A stretch of DNA of 64,000 bases from Luscinia megarhynchos (taxonomy: Eukaryota > Chordata > Aves > Passeriformes > Turdidae): the NCBI GenBank assembly GCA_034336665.1, contig CM067576.1, positions 13,693,385 to 13,757,384 of the forward strand. The letters are read 5' to 3'. Numbering within the stretch: position 1 is the first letter of the stretch; each line of letters opens with the position of its first letter. Below the pieces are notes generated by a model. That model was not told the origin of the DNA and did not search any database. It saw only the letters and a program-made list of their open reading frames with translations. Both the position numbers and the translations under genes were made by a program. Of the stretch, positions 26,201 to 38,409 are shown piece by piece.

Positions 26201-28350
26201 TCAACAAAGAGGAATTTGCACTATCATTTTGTAGTTAGATTCCATTGTCTGAATTGGCTCCTAATGGAGAAAAAGAAAAATCAGGCCACATTAAAAAAAA
26301 ACCCAGCTTGTTTTTAACAACAAACCAAGGTTCCAATCAGTAATATAAGCAATCAGCAGTTAAAATATCCTTAATAATAGGATAGTGGCAACAGAATAAT
26401 AGTAGGGAAAATAACTATTCAAATTACTCTGCTCAACTGACATTTAATAAATTCATATTTAAAAAATGACATTTAGAGAACTAGATGATAATGCAAATGA
26501 GGGATATATTTATGAAGGGGTGAAAAAACAGCTTCAAGTATAAGAATATCCTAGTTTATGGTACCTGGCAAAAAATATCAGAACTTGCTGATGGATAGTG
26601 ATTTGGTGCAATTATACATTATTCTGAGCTAAATGCCATGTATCCTCCATCTGCCCTTACTGTCATGGCAGAAATAACTTTCTGGCACTGGCTCATTCTT
26701 GTTTATCCATGTCACTCTCTTGACATGAGGTGGTTTTTTCTGAACACAAAAGGGCCCAATAGGCCAAAAGGAGCTGCAGTAATTTATGTGCTCCAACACT
26801 GCACTGTGCCTAACAGAAGTTTGGCTACTAACTATCCAATCATAGTTCAGAATATGGATGTTTCAGTCCTTTTATGAATATATATTTTACATTTCCTGCC
26901 TCACAGTTTCCACTATAACAAAGATATTACATTTCTTTAAGAGCATTTTCATGGTCTGACACAGTCCTCTCAGATTTACCAGAGGCTCTTTGCATTCCCT
27001 TTTGCCCAACCACAAAAAAACAGGAGGAACACTTCCAAGAACACAGTAAAAGTTACTTAGTAGTATTCAAAATGCAGCACAGTGGTGGTACTGCCCTTGA
27101 TGCACTCACCTGTCTTGGAGTGAGGAATCCAAAGAATTCCCTCCAGCCAGGTCATGGTTTTGTGCCTCCCATCACATTTTTCCAATGAGTATTTAAAAAA
27201 AAACCCAACCCAACCCAAAAAGTTTGACACTCACTCGCATTTTATGGTTACTGACAACAATTTTGTACTCCCAGCACTTCATTGCTAAATGGCACTACAT
27301 AGTTTTTAACCTGATCCAAAATCCCAGACGATGCCTGGTAATGGATTACTTTGTCTCAGATTATGATACAGATCTCATTTTCCTGCTCCCCCACTATCTC
27401 CAAGAAGGATGGCATTGTTGGCCTTGGGGGGTTGTTTTTTGAAGAAAGGATGTCTTTGTTTAGCACCAGCCAGTGCTGAGTATTAAATGACAATGACATC
27501 ATATAATGTTGGATTAATGGTATAGAGTTCATTTAATAACTGTATTTTTAGGCAGTCTCTAATTTATCTATTTAAAAACAAAGGTGCCTTATCTTTTAGC
27601 TATACCCTTGAAGCACATTACAAAAAACAGAGGTGTTATATATGCAGTTTCACTGGGGAACATTGTAATTAAATCTTAAACAAATTTTAAGAAGCCTAAG
27701 CCTTGCATCATACTCAGCTTGCAAGTCTTCCCATTACACAGTTGAGATTATATTCTCTTAATAGAAGAGCCATTTCCATTTTGTCAGAACACAAATGTTA
27801 ATTAGAGCTTTAAAATGCAAGTTTGAATCTCAGATTAAAAAATCACCAATACATAAATCAAAACAAAGTAATCAATACATCTGCTGTAATATTTGTGGCA
27901 TTCATTCCAATATCTACATAAAAATCCCAGATAAAAACATCTCAAAATGAAATAATCAACATCAGTCTTTTAAAACAAATTGAAAAGCTTTTAGACTGTT
28001 TAAGACTCATGACTACAACTGATTGAGTATGAACTTAAAGCATATTTAATTGCAGAAACAAACCCCAACCTCTTTGTTGGTGTTTTAACTTAGTAATTTA
28101 TTTCAAAGTATTAATAAAGCAGCATTCCATGAATATAAAACTCTTGAAAAATAATCTGTAAAAGTCTGGAAATCACTCTAAAAACCTGGCACTTGAGAAG
28201 AAAGGAAGAGTTCAGTCTCACAATTAACACTACAGCACATTTTCTAGAGATTCTTGGAAGTTCATCCTCAGGTGTGGCCTCTAGCAGGGTATGACTAATG
28301 ATTTTTATTTGGTGGAAGTGGTATTCTGGTTGTGTTTAATGGATCTTAAG
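20291..28350. other. AT-rich unique sequence, candidate conserved element inside
   Basis: No gene is supported. The longest frames are 111 codons (23857-24192, plus) and 113 codons (24382-24723, minus); neither shows a domain. The part at 25900-26090 has homeodomain-type TTAAT/ATTAG motifs and a perfect E-box palindrome, which resembles a conserved noncoding enhancer more than neutral DNA, but conservation cannot be tested here. Extremely AT-rich sequence lies around 21830-21910. Confidence 0.55.
26062..26077. promoter_or_regulatory. Perfect 16-bp palindrome centred on E-box CAGCTG
   Basis: AATTGCAGCTGCAATT is its own reverse complement. The centre CAGCTG is an E-box of the type bound by bHLH dimers, with ATTGC arms on each side. 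The surrounding 150 bp is rich in ATTA-type homeodomain cores. The regulatory reading is inference; the palindrome is directly seen. Confidence 0.5.
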
Positions 28351-28355
28351 CCATT

Positions 28356-28373
28356 CCCTCCCTCCCTCCCTCC
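28356..28373. repeat. (CCCT)n tract, G-quadruplex motif on minus strand
   Basis: Four CCC runs separated by single T bases (28356-28370), followed by TCC, give GGGAGGGAGGGAGGG on the minus strand. That is a canonical G-quadruplex pattern with one-base loops; the plus strand could form an i-motif. C-rich sequence continues to about 28400. Confidence 0.85.
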
Positions 28374-28647
28374 ACACCCCAGCCCGCTCCCTTCCCCACA
28401 GAGTCTTCCTCAGCTCGGATGCAAACATTATACACAACCATTAAACCTTAGATTACAAAATCCTGTATAAGACTAATCATAGATATTTATAGTCTACTCG
28501 AACTTTGTTTACTCATCCATGGCAAAGCATTTAATAAAGCTAGTTCATCTGGAAAGAAGTTAAATTAAATAATCCAAAATGAACGTGATGCATATTCAGA
28601 AAAATATGGTGTTCAGAACTAACAATAATGAAATTTAGGCCTTAGGG

Positions 28648-28678
28648 AAAAAAACCAACAAACAACAACAACAAAACA
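28648..28678. repeat. A-rich (CAA)n low-complexity tract
   Basis: An A-run passes into AACAACAACAAC. There is no preceding retrosequence body that would make it a poly-A tail. Confidence 0.75.
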
Positions 28679-31242
28679 TGACAAAGTCTGTAATTTGTCT
28701 CATTCTTTCCCCTATTTATTTCTTCCTATTACTAAGGGGAAAAAAAATTAAAGGCTAAAATTTTATCAGCTTGGTAACTTTTTATTTATTGGAAGTTCTC
28801 ATAATTGACCCTTTCTTTTTAAGTGCCAGCTAAGATTAGAAGAAGGATGTAAATTATAAATTTTGAGAATTCAAAAGTCTGATAATTTTCCTCCCAGTAG
28901 AAGACCCAAAATGCTGAAACATTGTCAACTCATTCCCTGCCACAAGCACTCCATACTGAAGCCAATAGCTAAGGATCTAGGTGAGAAAGGAGAAGGTGAA
29001 CACATCACCAGGAAAAGGATACAAAATAGGGTATGTGAGGTGCAGAACAATTTTAACTACATTATGGAGGCTCCTTCTGTGCAGTAGGACTCATCTTTTC
29101 TATTTTCTGTAACAATTAAATCCACATCAGTAATAATAATCCTGCAATATGACTTTTAGGCTTTGAATATAATAGCAATACACTCATCTTTTCAGATGAG
29201 GTGTGTTTCCTTTGTGACTGTAAGAGGATGTATGACATCATGCTGTGCTGTCTGCTAACTCAGTCATGAAGTTATTTGTATATGCTGAGCTCAGGTAGAA
29301 ATTCCTTAAGGCCAAAGAAAGGTGAGGATTTAATTTCACTAAAAAGTGGTCACAATTATCAAGCTTATGATACTTCCAGGAGAGCACACAAGAGTGAAGA
29401 CATGATAGATATTAACATCACCCAAGGACTTCAGAGAACTTAGAAGGCGTAACCTGCTACAAAAACTCCTACCGCTCTATGCTATTTATCATAGAACAAT
29501 TTCTAACTTATTGTATGGTACTCCCTGTATGCATAACTTTAAACCAAGGCTTACTTCTGCAGTTGCATGTATCATATCACCATAATATAAAGCATATAAA
29601 ATCATATTTTATACTGTAAATCCAATACAATTGCATATTTTTTTGCTTTAAGAGCCTTTTATGTTTTGCTGTGATTCATGGTAACTTTAGGAGTAACATG
29701 AAAATCAAGAGCTAGAAACTGGATATGGAAGTTCTGTCATTCAGAGATGCAGACATTTCATGCCAGAATGGAGGTACTCTGAACTGAGAAAATGTCACTT
29801 TTCCTTCAAAGAAATTAGGAGGAAAGAAAGAGTCATCATGACCCAAAAGATACCTCCACATTTTTGCAGCCAATATTGAGGAGTAAAATGACAGGAATTA
29901 TTCAATTTCTGATGGGTGCTCATGAGACCTTCAGCATACTCACACTTCCCACAAGATGCTGAGATAGTTATACCAGTTATAGTTTGAAAATAATGTCGAA
30001 GTTACTATGGATTTTCCTTATATTTTTTCCTCACTTTCTCTTAACGACATGTGCATTGAAATTTCTTCAAAATTTCTCTTTGCTTCTTGTAAGTGTCAGT
30101 TTATCAGGATAGCAAATATCACTAATATTTGTTTAATAGTGTTTGTGCTCATCTTCTATTCCAAGCTTAAATTAATAGTGATACCCATACGTTTTATAGT
30201 TGGTGAATAAAAAAATGTCACCTTATACTTACTGATAAATGTGAATTTTAGATCAGCTTGTCTCATTACATCTGTGGTAGATCTGGGGCATTCTATCTAC
30301 TCCGACAGGTTTAGCTTCTTCTGAGAAATATCCCTCTGAACCTGCCGGTGTTCAGATTCACACACTCGCTGCAGGTGGCTATACTGGGATTTATGGGATT
30401 TATTTCCCTTTAATGTAACACTGGGCCCTTTCTCTATAGCTTTAATGTTTTGATTGCATCTGCATAATCAAATTAACTGTTAATGACAAAAGTGAGTCCT
30501 TCCCACCCCAAACAAACCTGTTCATACTTTTTAGGTACAAATGTAATGAGCCCTGTCCCTCATAATGAAAGGCACTTGGAGTGGGCAATGCATGCAAATT
30601 TTCCATAATGGTGTTGGACAATCACCTCTGGGTGTGCCTGCATTAGGACTCTGTTTTGGGTCAGGAGTGTTGTTTGTTTTTAATGCTAACTTTGCAATTC
30701 ATCATATGAACCAAATTACAATCAGGAGACAGAGTGCACAAACAAAGTACCTTTCACCTGAAAGGAAGCTAGAAGGTGTGCCAGATTTACACATAAATGC
30801 TTCCTGTCCAGAATGAGTGTTCCATTTGGAAAACCAGCCTAGAATTAGCAAAGAATATAATCTCTGTTAAAAAAATTGTTAGTGTAAATGCCATGTCAAA
30901 GACACCATCTCTCTCACTTTGCACACTCATTCTTTATCATGCGCTGCCTCCTAACATGAAGGTGGACTTTGTCACTGAGTATTGCCATGACCTAAAAAGA
31001 TTGGTTTGGCATTTTTTTAGTGCACCAAAAAGAAAGTTTAATGTTGGTTTACAGGTAAGCATTGTTTTTTATATCCTGGCAGAGTTCCAAGTGCAGAAGC
31101 ACAGTCCACTCTCAAAACATGACCTGAGCTCCCAGCAGTATCCATGCTAGCAAAGCAGTTCTTGATGTGGTCTTAGCACTACTGTTCAAAACTCAAAAGA
31201 TTCGGTTTGCTTCCTTACATTCACTTCAGTCACATGATTTGT

Positions 31243-31278
31243 GAAAAAAACCCCAAAAAACAAAAACACCAACAAAAC
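31243..31278. repeat. A-rich tract with CCCC and CAAAA units
   Basis: An A7 run, CCCC, an A6 run and CAAAA/CAACA units follow each other. It is one of several A/C-only tracts in the window. Confidence 0.75.
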
Positions 31279-33229
31279 TTAACTATGAGTTACTTACTCT
31301 TGTGCATAAATTATTACTTGAAACTGGAAAAACGTGCTTTCATCTAGAATGCTGGAGCACAAAGCTTAATATTTTTATGAAGTAATCCTTGTATCACTGA
31401 CTTTAAATCGGCCATGAAATATCATAATTCCAGGGATCTGGATACTGTCAGAACATATTTTCTAATTTAACTTCAATATCCAGCTCATGTAATCTACAAT
31501 TTAATGACACTGGAGAAGATAATCTTGAGCTGTTCTTCAGGAAGATCGAGAGCACTTTTAAAGTTATTAATATCATTAGTATTTGCTGAGCATGCTAACA
31601 CAACATCTCCTTTATTTTTACTCCTAAAGTATAACACTCCAGAAGGGGAATAAGTCAACTACATCTAAAACTTCTAATATGCCAAAACACGAGGCAAATT
31701 AGCTGCCAACTGCCCTTCAGATTCAGGGGTATCCTAAACTAGATCCAATACTCCACAAGTGAAGTACAACTCAATTTGCAGCTTTTGCCCTGAAACATGG
31801 CATGACTAAAAGTATGCAAAGGCCCTGAAGTTGTGGATAACTGAAGACCATTAGGTATGTTCAGTTCCCAAGCTCAAAAATTCTTTTTAGCACTTTGTTT
31901 GGCATCTCTACTCTTTACAGTGTTTTTGGTAATTTTCAAATAACAGGTATGGAAACCTTGTCTTTCTTTTCCAGGCTATTACCATACTAACTTTCTCCTT
32001 AGAACCTTTTATTTTACTTCTTTCCCCTCCATTCCAAATTCTTAGGGAAACAGCAGCATGGAGCAAGAGAGGAAATTACAGGCCGCCAAGTACAAGAGAA
32101 ACAAAGGATGGGAGAACATAATGGGTGTAAGGATACAGAGAAACTATTTAGTGTTTTTTTCAGTGGATGATGTCAAATCCAACATCTAGTGAGCTATTTA
32201 TTTGGTTTTATATAGATAGGATATGATCCTTCTGAATTGTCTAATAGGCTTCATATTCCTGAGTAAAGGAAAATATAATGTGTGAGTCCTGATGTACACA
32301 CCCAGAAACTAAGATGCATCTACATGGAAACATGCAAATAGATGTAACTACAAGTGGTTAACATGCTGAGAAGGTTCCTACAATGTTATTTCAGCATGTT
32401 AGTAAATGTAAGTGAAAACCAGCCATGTATCTCTCTATCTTTGCATCTAGTGGCAAAAGCTTCAATGTTATTAACCTCTTACGGTTATAGACTATATGGA
32501 CACCGGCATCATTTAACTTATTTTCAGCCTGTTACCAAATTTACAGATCTGTATCACCCTCCCTGGCATTGATTTAAAAATGAAGGAGTCATGTGCACAT
32601 TTCTCTGTGTATCAGCTCACAATACTGGAAACCTTCCTGTATGGACATCAAGACTGAGATGGATAAACCATTATTACGTCGTTAGAAAACAAATCCAAAT
32701 AAGCAAAACTACAAATTTCATTCTTCATTCAGTTATTGTTCTAGCAGAAGTTAGAAGTCCAAATGTGGAAGACTTGGAAATAAAACACCATTCTGTAAAT
32801 TGTACTATAAAAAAAAATAAATGTCTCCTAGAAACTTGATAGTTTTGAAAAATCAGGTCAAGAAAGGATTCCATTTGAATGTACTATTTATGAATAGTGC
32901 AAACAGCACCCTACAGGAAATGAAATGTCTGGTTTTCAAGGTGAGTTTTGGTGGAATTTTTTTATTCGTTTTTAAACATACCTGTGGTTTGTTTCATAAA
33001 CATGAAAATGAGACGAAAAAGGCATTTTTTCCCTTAATAATATAAGTATTGATGATATTGTATCAAAGCTTACAACATGAGATTATGAAAAACCCTACGG
33101 ACACGCTTGTCTCCAGAGGCATTAGTCTATATAGGGATCACATCCCAAAGCGTTTCTGCATGGCTAACTTTAAAGGGAGAAGTGATATTCCTGTTATTGC
33201 CAGCACTGAGGGCTACTCAGAGAAATAAA

Positions 33230-34690
33230 ACACCTATATAAAATATACACGCAGAGTGAGACAATTCCCTGAACACACTTCTAACACAGAAACAGCAGCG
33301 GGCAGCCTCCTCCACCAGCATTGCCTCCCGTGACTATCGCTGGAAGAGGCGGCATTGCCCAGCTTCACCCCCAGAGCACATCTGCTCAAGGAGGCAACGA
33401 AGACAGACCTGACCACAGCACTCTGCAAAACCCAGTCTGGATTTACTAGTGGGAGTTTTCAGCTTCGCCAGCTCTGTACCCAGCAGTCCCTCTGCAGGGT
33501 CACTAACACATCACTGAAAAGTGCTTTTTAAGCGCTCGTTCTTAGACTGCAGCACTGCATCTTTGCAGCAGCTCTGCCCGCACAGTGCTCCCAGCGGCGG
33601 CTCCTTCGGCACCAGGGCTCCGCTGAGGGGCAGCGCCGAGCTCAGCTCCGCGTCAGCCCTGCAAGGCCCCGGCCCAGCACAGCCCACCATGGGCAGCCCC
33701 TCAGGGACACAGCCGCTCTCTGCCCAACATGGAACCCCCCCTCAGAGACACAGCCGCTCTCTGCCCGCCATGGAACCCCCCTCAGAGACACAGCCGCTCT
33801 CTGCCCAACATGGAACCCCCCACTCAGGGACACAGCCGCTCTCTACCCACCATGGAACCCCCCTCAGAGACACAGCCGCTCTCTGCCCCGCCATGGAACC
33901 CCCCTCAGAGACACAGCCGCTCTCTGCCCCGTCATGGAACCCCCCCACTCAGGGACACAGCCGCTCTCTACCCACCATGGAACCCCCTCAGAGACACAGC
34001 CGCTCTCTGCCCAACATGGACACTCCCCCATGAGGGACACAGCCGCTCTCTGCCCACCATGGAACCCCCCTCAGGGACACAGCCGCTCTCTGCTCAACAT
34101 GGACACCCCCCATGAGGGACACAGCCGCTCTCTGCCCGCTCTCCTCGGCCCCCTGAATCTCTGGTGTCCCCCACAGCCCTCCTGCAATGGCAGCGACCCC
34201 TCAGCTCCGCTCCCCTGTCGTCCTGCACTTGCCTCTACCACACACATTTCCCAGGCCTGTAGCAGCATTCACACAACATTAGTGATTACTGTTTCATACT
34301 GATTAATGTGAAATGGGACGTTAAACGCTAGCAATGTAAGCATTACATATTTTGGGAAAACAATGATCCCGAAGATCTTTTCTGACCGGGCTAACTGAGG
34401 TTCTGTGAGCTCCCTCAGGCAGCAGGTGCGATCCAAGCTGCCACGGTTCCAGGAGGAACCTTCTAGAAGGAGACGTCCAACAGCTGCTGTTGAACATGTT
34501 AAACTCTGAAATGTTCCATAAATGCCAACTTAGTGCCAGGCATAACATTTGCAAAAATTTCAATATAAACGCTTTTTTTCTGCCTCTCGCCCAGCTCACA
34601 CATCCTTCCGGAGCCGAGCGCTGCCTCAAGCAGGGCTGCGTGTTGGTCCCTCGCTGACTCGCTGCAGGCACTCACTGACCTGAATCACAG
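33230..34690. other. GC- and CpG-rich island in AT-rich desert
   Basis: Base composition changes sharply here compared with both flanks. In 33521-33690 alone I count about 12 CpG dinucleotides in 170 bp, roughly 0.7 of expectation from base content, which meets the usual look of a CpG island. The island contains an 11-copy minisatellite (33689-34140). A TATA-like TATATAAAAT lies at its left edge (about 33234). A plus-strand frame of 170 codons (33521-34033) crosses from non-repeat sequence into the repeat, but the repeat length is not a multiple of three, so the reading frame within it is accidental. It may be a promoter with first exon of an unannotated gene or long noncoding RNA, an intragenic CpG island, or just a GC-rich minisatellite locus. 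Confidence 0.55.
33689..34140. repeat. Minisatellite, 11 units of 39-43 bp
   Basis: Each unit starts with ATGGA or ATGGG, has a C-rich stretch, and then the nearly invariant core GACACAGCCGCTCTCTGCCC. Units begin at 33689, 33729, 33770, 33810, 33852, 33893, 33934, 33977, 34016, 34059 and 34099. Length varies through the C-run and an extra ACTC or ATGAG insert. Units 8-9 and 10-11 form a two-unit higher-order repeat (plain type followed by CATGAGGG type). Every core keeps one CpG. The open frames on both strands across the array are by-products of the repetition. Confidence 0.95.
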
Positions 34691-35089
34691 CCATACCAGA
34701 CCTTCTCTAAATCACACCCTGGTAAAAAAAATGCTAAAATTTAGCATGTAAACAGCCAATTCCTGCTTTGCTGAGTACAAAATGGAAAAACGGATAAAAG
34801 AACAGCCCTGAATAGCCCTAATTAATGCAGAAACTCCTGGAATAAATACAGTGCAACACTGTGCTGGGAAAGCTGAGACTTATGCTTCTCTAGGCCCAGC
34901 CCAAAACTCCAGGGATCTAAAACCCTAACTAACTTCTAAAAAATTACACAAACCACCAGATTCTGAAGTTTGGTAACTCTTTTGCTGTATACCTAAACAT
35001 TATAGCCTCCAAGGAAAGCTGCAGCATATTTTAAAAGATGCTGCAAAGATATGGAAAGAATAAAAGGTCATGGTAACCAGTGATTTAAC

Positions 35090-35240
35090 AGATTGTAGGT
35101 GGAGAGGTTTTTGTGCTTCTGATAATTAATTGGCAGGTTTAGAGAGCACAGTTCTTAATTAAACTGTAAATGTGTGTTGATGAGCATCGTGATTTAATAA
35201 TGATTAATGGCTTTATCCTGTTACCATAAGAACATACAAA
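35090..35240. promoter_or_regulatory. Candidate enhancer, homeodomain-motif cluster
   Basis: Within about 150 bp there are ATAATTAATTGG, TTAATTAAAC and AATGATTAATGG, all containing TAAT/ATTA cores bound by homeodomain proteins. Such clusters are common in vertebrate developmental enhancers in gene deserts. AT-rich DNA also yields these motifs by chance, so this is tentative. Confidence 0.25.
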
Positions 35241-38200
35241 ATGGATTTAGTTCTTCCATAATTTAGCAGACACATTCATAATTTTTCTCACTAATTTCAT
35301 AGAAATAGAGAATGTCTTTCTGTAAACATAAAGGCTGTGAACTTCAACATGAAGGTTTGGCATGAATCATGTAAAATGTGGATGGCCAAACATAGTAAGC
35401 AAAATATGGAGGGGGAAAACTAAGTGTTTCTGAAGACTGCAGTGTCCATGAAGTTGCATGAGATGGTATGTTTTCCTTTCATTTCCTTCAGGAATTTATT
35501 ATTGGTGCTGAAAGAAACCAGTCTTCTGCAGCAACAGCTCTGCTCTGGTGGAGATGTTGTTAGAAAGGAGAACTAGCATACCTAAACTTTATGGTTTGTT
35601 TTCACATGCATAGAAAAACAGATCATGCACCACAGGAGACAGTATGTGGGGGATATTCTCGAGTCTCAAGAAGCAGAGGAAGCTTCTGCTTTTACAGAGA
35701 TAAGTCAATAAAAGCAAAGGTTCGCAGTTCCAAAAAATCTTTTATTCAGCCTGCACACAATTACTGATTGCAAGCTTGTTGGAGAGAGAATTGGAAACAC
35801 AACTAAGTTTTGCAAGAAAAATGTCTGATACAACATAATTATTCTAACTCAAAGGACTGCTTTTTACACAAGAAACAATAGAATACTCAGTGAGAAGGAA
35901 AAGGAATGCTTCTGTCCCTCCCAACAGTTAGTAGGCAATTGATGTAATGCTTCGAATTGTCTCCCATGATGCAGCCTCTTCCTTTTCCTTTTGCAAAATT
36001 GAAGAGAATGAGACTTTGGGAGTTTTTTTTGTCTTTGTTTAGTTTTGTTCTGGCAAAAGATGTCACTGCTAAAGCAAAGAAGGAGTATTCATTTGGATTA
36101 CTTGAGGATTATGCTCTAAAGGAAACTAGGATCCTGCAATTTTTGCATTACAAAGGGTATGGACCTGGAAATAAAACCCCAAACAAACAGAAAAACAATG
36201 TATAGAGGCCTGCAAATTACTTAAAATTCTAAACTGTAGCCATAATATATGGGTTTTTTAGCTAGAAACTTCCACACGTATTCTTTCTACTGAAAATGGT
36301 ACAAGTTTATAAGTTTTCTGATGGGATCTTTGAAAAAGTTTGTGTCAATCCCAAGGATTTAAAACCTGCTTGAAGAATTTGAACGTAACTGTGGAGCTGC
36401 TAAGGTCTCTCTCTATAAATTTTACATAAGTTTACAATGCCACAGTGTTGCCTGGTGGTTCACACAGCAGTTTAAAGAGCAGTCCCTACCCACACTCACA
36501 ACCACAATTGCCTGTGACAAGACAACTTGGAGGGGGCAGGAGGGGAAGACAAGACTGTTAAAACCTCCCTGTGGTATCTCATGGTAATTTACTCTGAGAA
36601 ACACTGAGCTTTTTCTTAGGAAAGCAGTATTTTAAACAACACTGCCTTGCAGTGCACGAGATGGTGAATAGAAAGCAGCAGAACATCTCAGAAACCTGCA
36701 GTAAACAATTCTTGTTTGGCAGTATTTGTGGGAGAATATATTAAAAGAGTAACCAAACAAATCTGTGACTTTGACTGAAATAAAAAGGCTACTTTACTCT
36801 TGGACCATTTGCAAAAGCTGTAGTGAAGATGATTAAAAAGGGAGCAAAAAGGAAACAGTATTTGCATTCATTCTGATAATAGAATATGAAATTAAAGCAT
36901 GAAGGGATTAATGTTTTAAAGCTTGACTTGCAGTGATAAAGCTAAGGTATTAGAAGAGACAACATAACCGTTACAGGATAGACAAGCAAAGAAAAAGCAG
37001 CACATGCCTTAAAGATGAGCAAGGCAACCTAGAATGGAATTACAAAATGATTAATCAATACAAATGAGAAAGTTTACAAGGAAAGAGAGCTTGGTGAGGC
37101 TTCTTATGGGACTCAACACCGCAGCCGCTTAAAGATAATGAAAGGAGCATAGCAAAGCCAAAGAAATGCTTTCATTCAGTAGCAAAGTCATTTGTGAACA
37201 GTTTAAATTACCCTAATCACCTCCCCTCCAGCCGTCAGTATGCTCTGTCTCTTTAGTTATTTTAAAAAAAGAGTTTGGGGAAATGAGTTCTGCAAATCTA
37301 AGCTGCAAAATAATTATACACACACCGTTTTAGCATTTTAACAATGCAATCCCAAACATTTGTTCTCATTAGAATGCAAATCGACTCATTTAATAATCCC
37401 ACATGAGAATTCCACCACACTCAGCTTAAAAAGCGCAGTGGTATTCAAAATATTATTAATAAATGCCAAATATGGAACAACCAGTTTGTTTTGCCAGCAG
37501 CTCAGGGTAGATAAAAGACATATAGAATATTTTTTCCAACCAAATTTGTTTAATTGAAATCTAACAGTGGGAATGGTCTGGGTTGGTCTTTAAAATATGA
37601 AGGTGACAGTACCCTCTTAACACAGATACATTCACATTCACTAAAGGCTGAGCACTACAGCCTGTCCTACAAATCAATGACATCAATTTGCTTCAAGTAG
37701 AGTCCAATTTCAGTAAGGTACTTCACTATTAATAGTTTTAACCTCTGGTACTGGTTCAAAGCGTTGGCCTGAAGTGTGTCATTTCCGATTTGTCAGTCCA
37801 AGTGGTGGTTTCATATTTTCAGTACTACTGCAGAATTTTGATAATTAGAGGACTGAAAAAAAAACCCCTTAGCAGGGGAAGCAAACAAAGAAAAAGACTT
37901 AGCAATACTATAATAATCAGAACTTTTCTATGGTATTTACCGTCCTATTCTTATCCTGGAATGCTATACACTTCTGTTGCTCAATAAAGTGTAATATTTC
38001 ATAGCCATCACAAGGAGATGTAGTTTAGAACAGAAATCAGATATATTTAAATGGCACTCGCTAAATAATTAAGAAACCTACAATGACCAGGACTGATATA
38101 ATTAAACAAAATCTGACCCTGAGGCATCTGTATTAATGAGTAACTCTCATGTCAATATATATGAGAAGCAAGGTAGATAGCAATGATACTTTCTCCAAAT

Positions 38201-38394
38201 TCCCAGTACCCATAAGAATTTAAAATTAAATACACCCTGCCATTCTTGGAGTGAGCATACAGAATTCTGTTAGATAAAAATCAAAATTACTGCTCTGATC
38301 TGCTTGAAGCCCATGATTCAGGCCTGATTCATGGGGGTTTAGGGAACAATTTGCTTTTTTCTGAGAGGAACAAGTTGTGTCACTTTACTCATTC

Positions 38395-38409
38395 AGAACA
38401 GCATGTTCT
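38395..38409. promoter_or_regulatory. Perfect palindromic GRE/ARE-type site
   Basis: AGAACAGCATGTTCT matches the consensus AGAACA-n3-TGTTCT at all 12 fixed positions. This is the high-affinity inverted repeat bound by the glucocorticoid, androgen, progesterone and mineralocorticoid receptors. I estimate well under 0.1 chance occurrence for the whole window. Occupancy and target gene are unknown. Confidence 0.5.

Larger units (their letters stand above)
28374..33229. other. AT-rich unique sequence, no gene seen
   Basis: No supported gene. Two plus-strand frames of 83 and 117 codons lie next to each other (30565-30816 and 30797-31150) but look random. (CAA)n-type low-complexity tracts occur at 28648-28678 and 31243-31278. 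No transposon was recognised. Confidence 0.6.

Noticed and set aside
33521..34033. 170-codon plus-strand frame with Ser/Pro/His-rich repeats
   Set aside because: The repeat units are 39-43 bp, so the reading phase changes from unit to unit. The other frames are equally open, with no constant peptide period.
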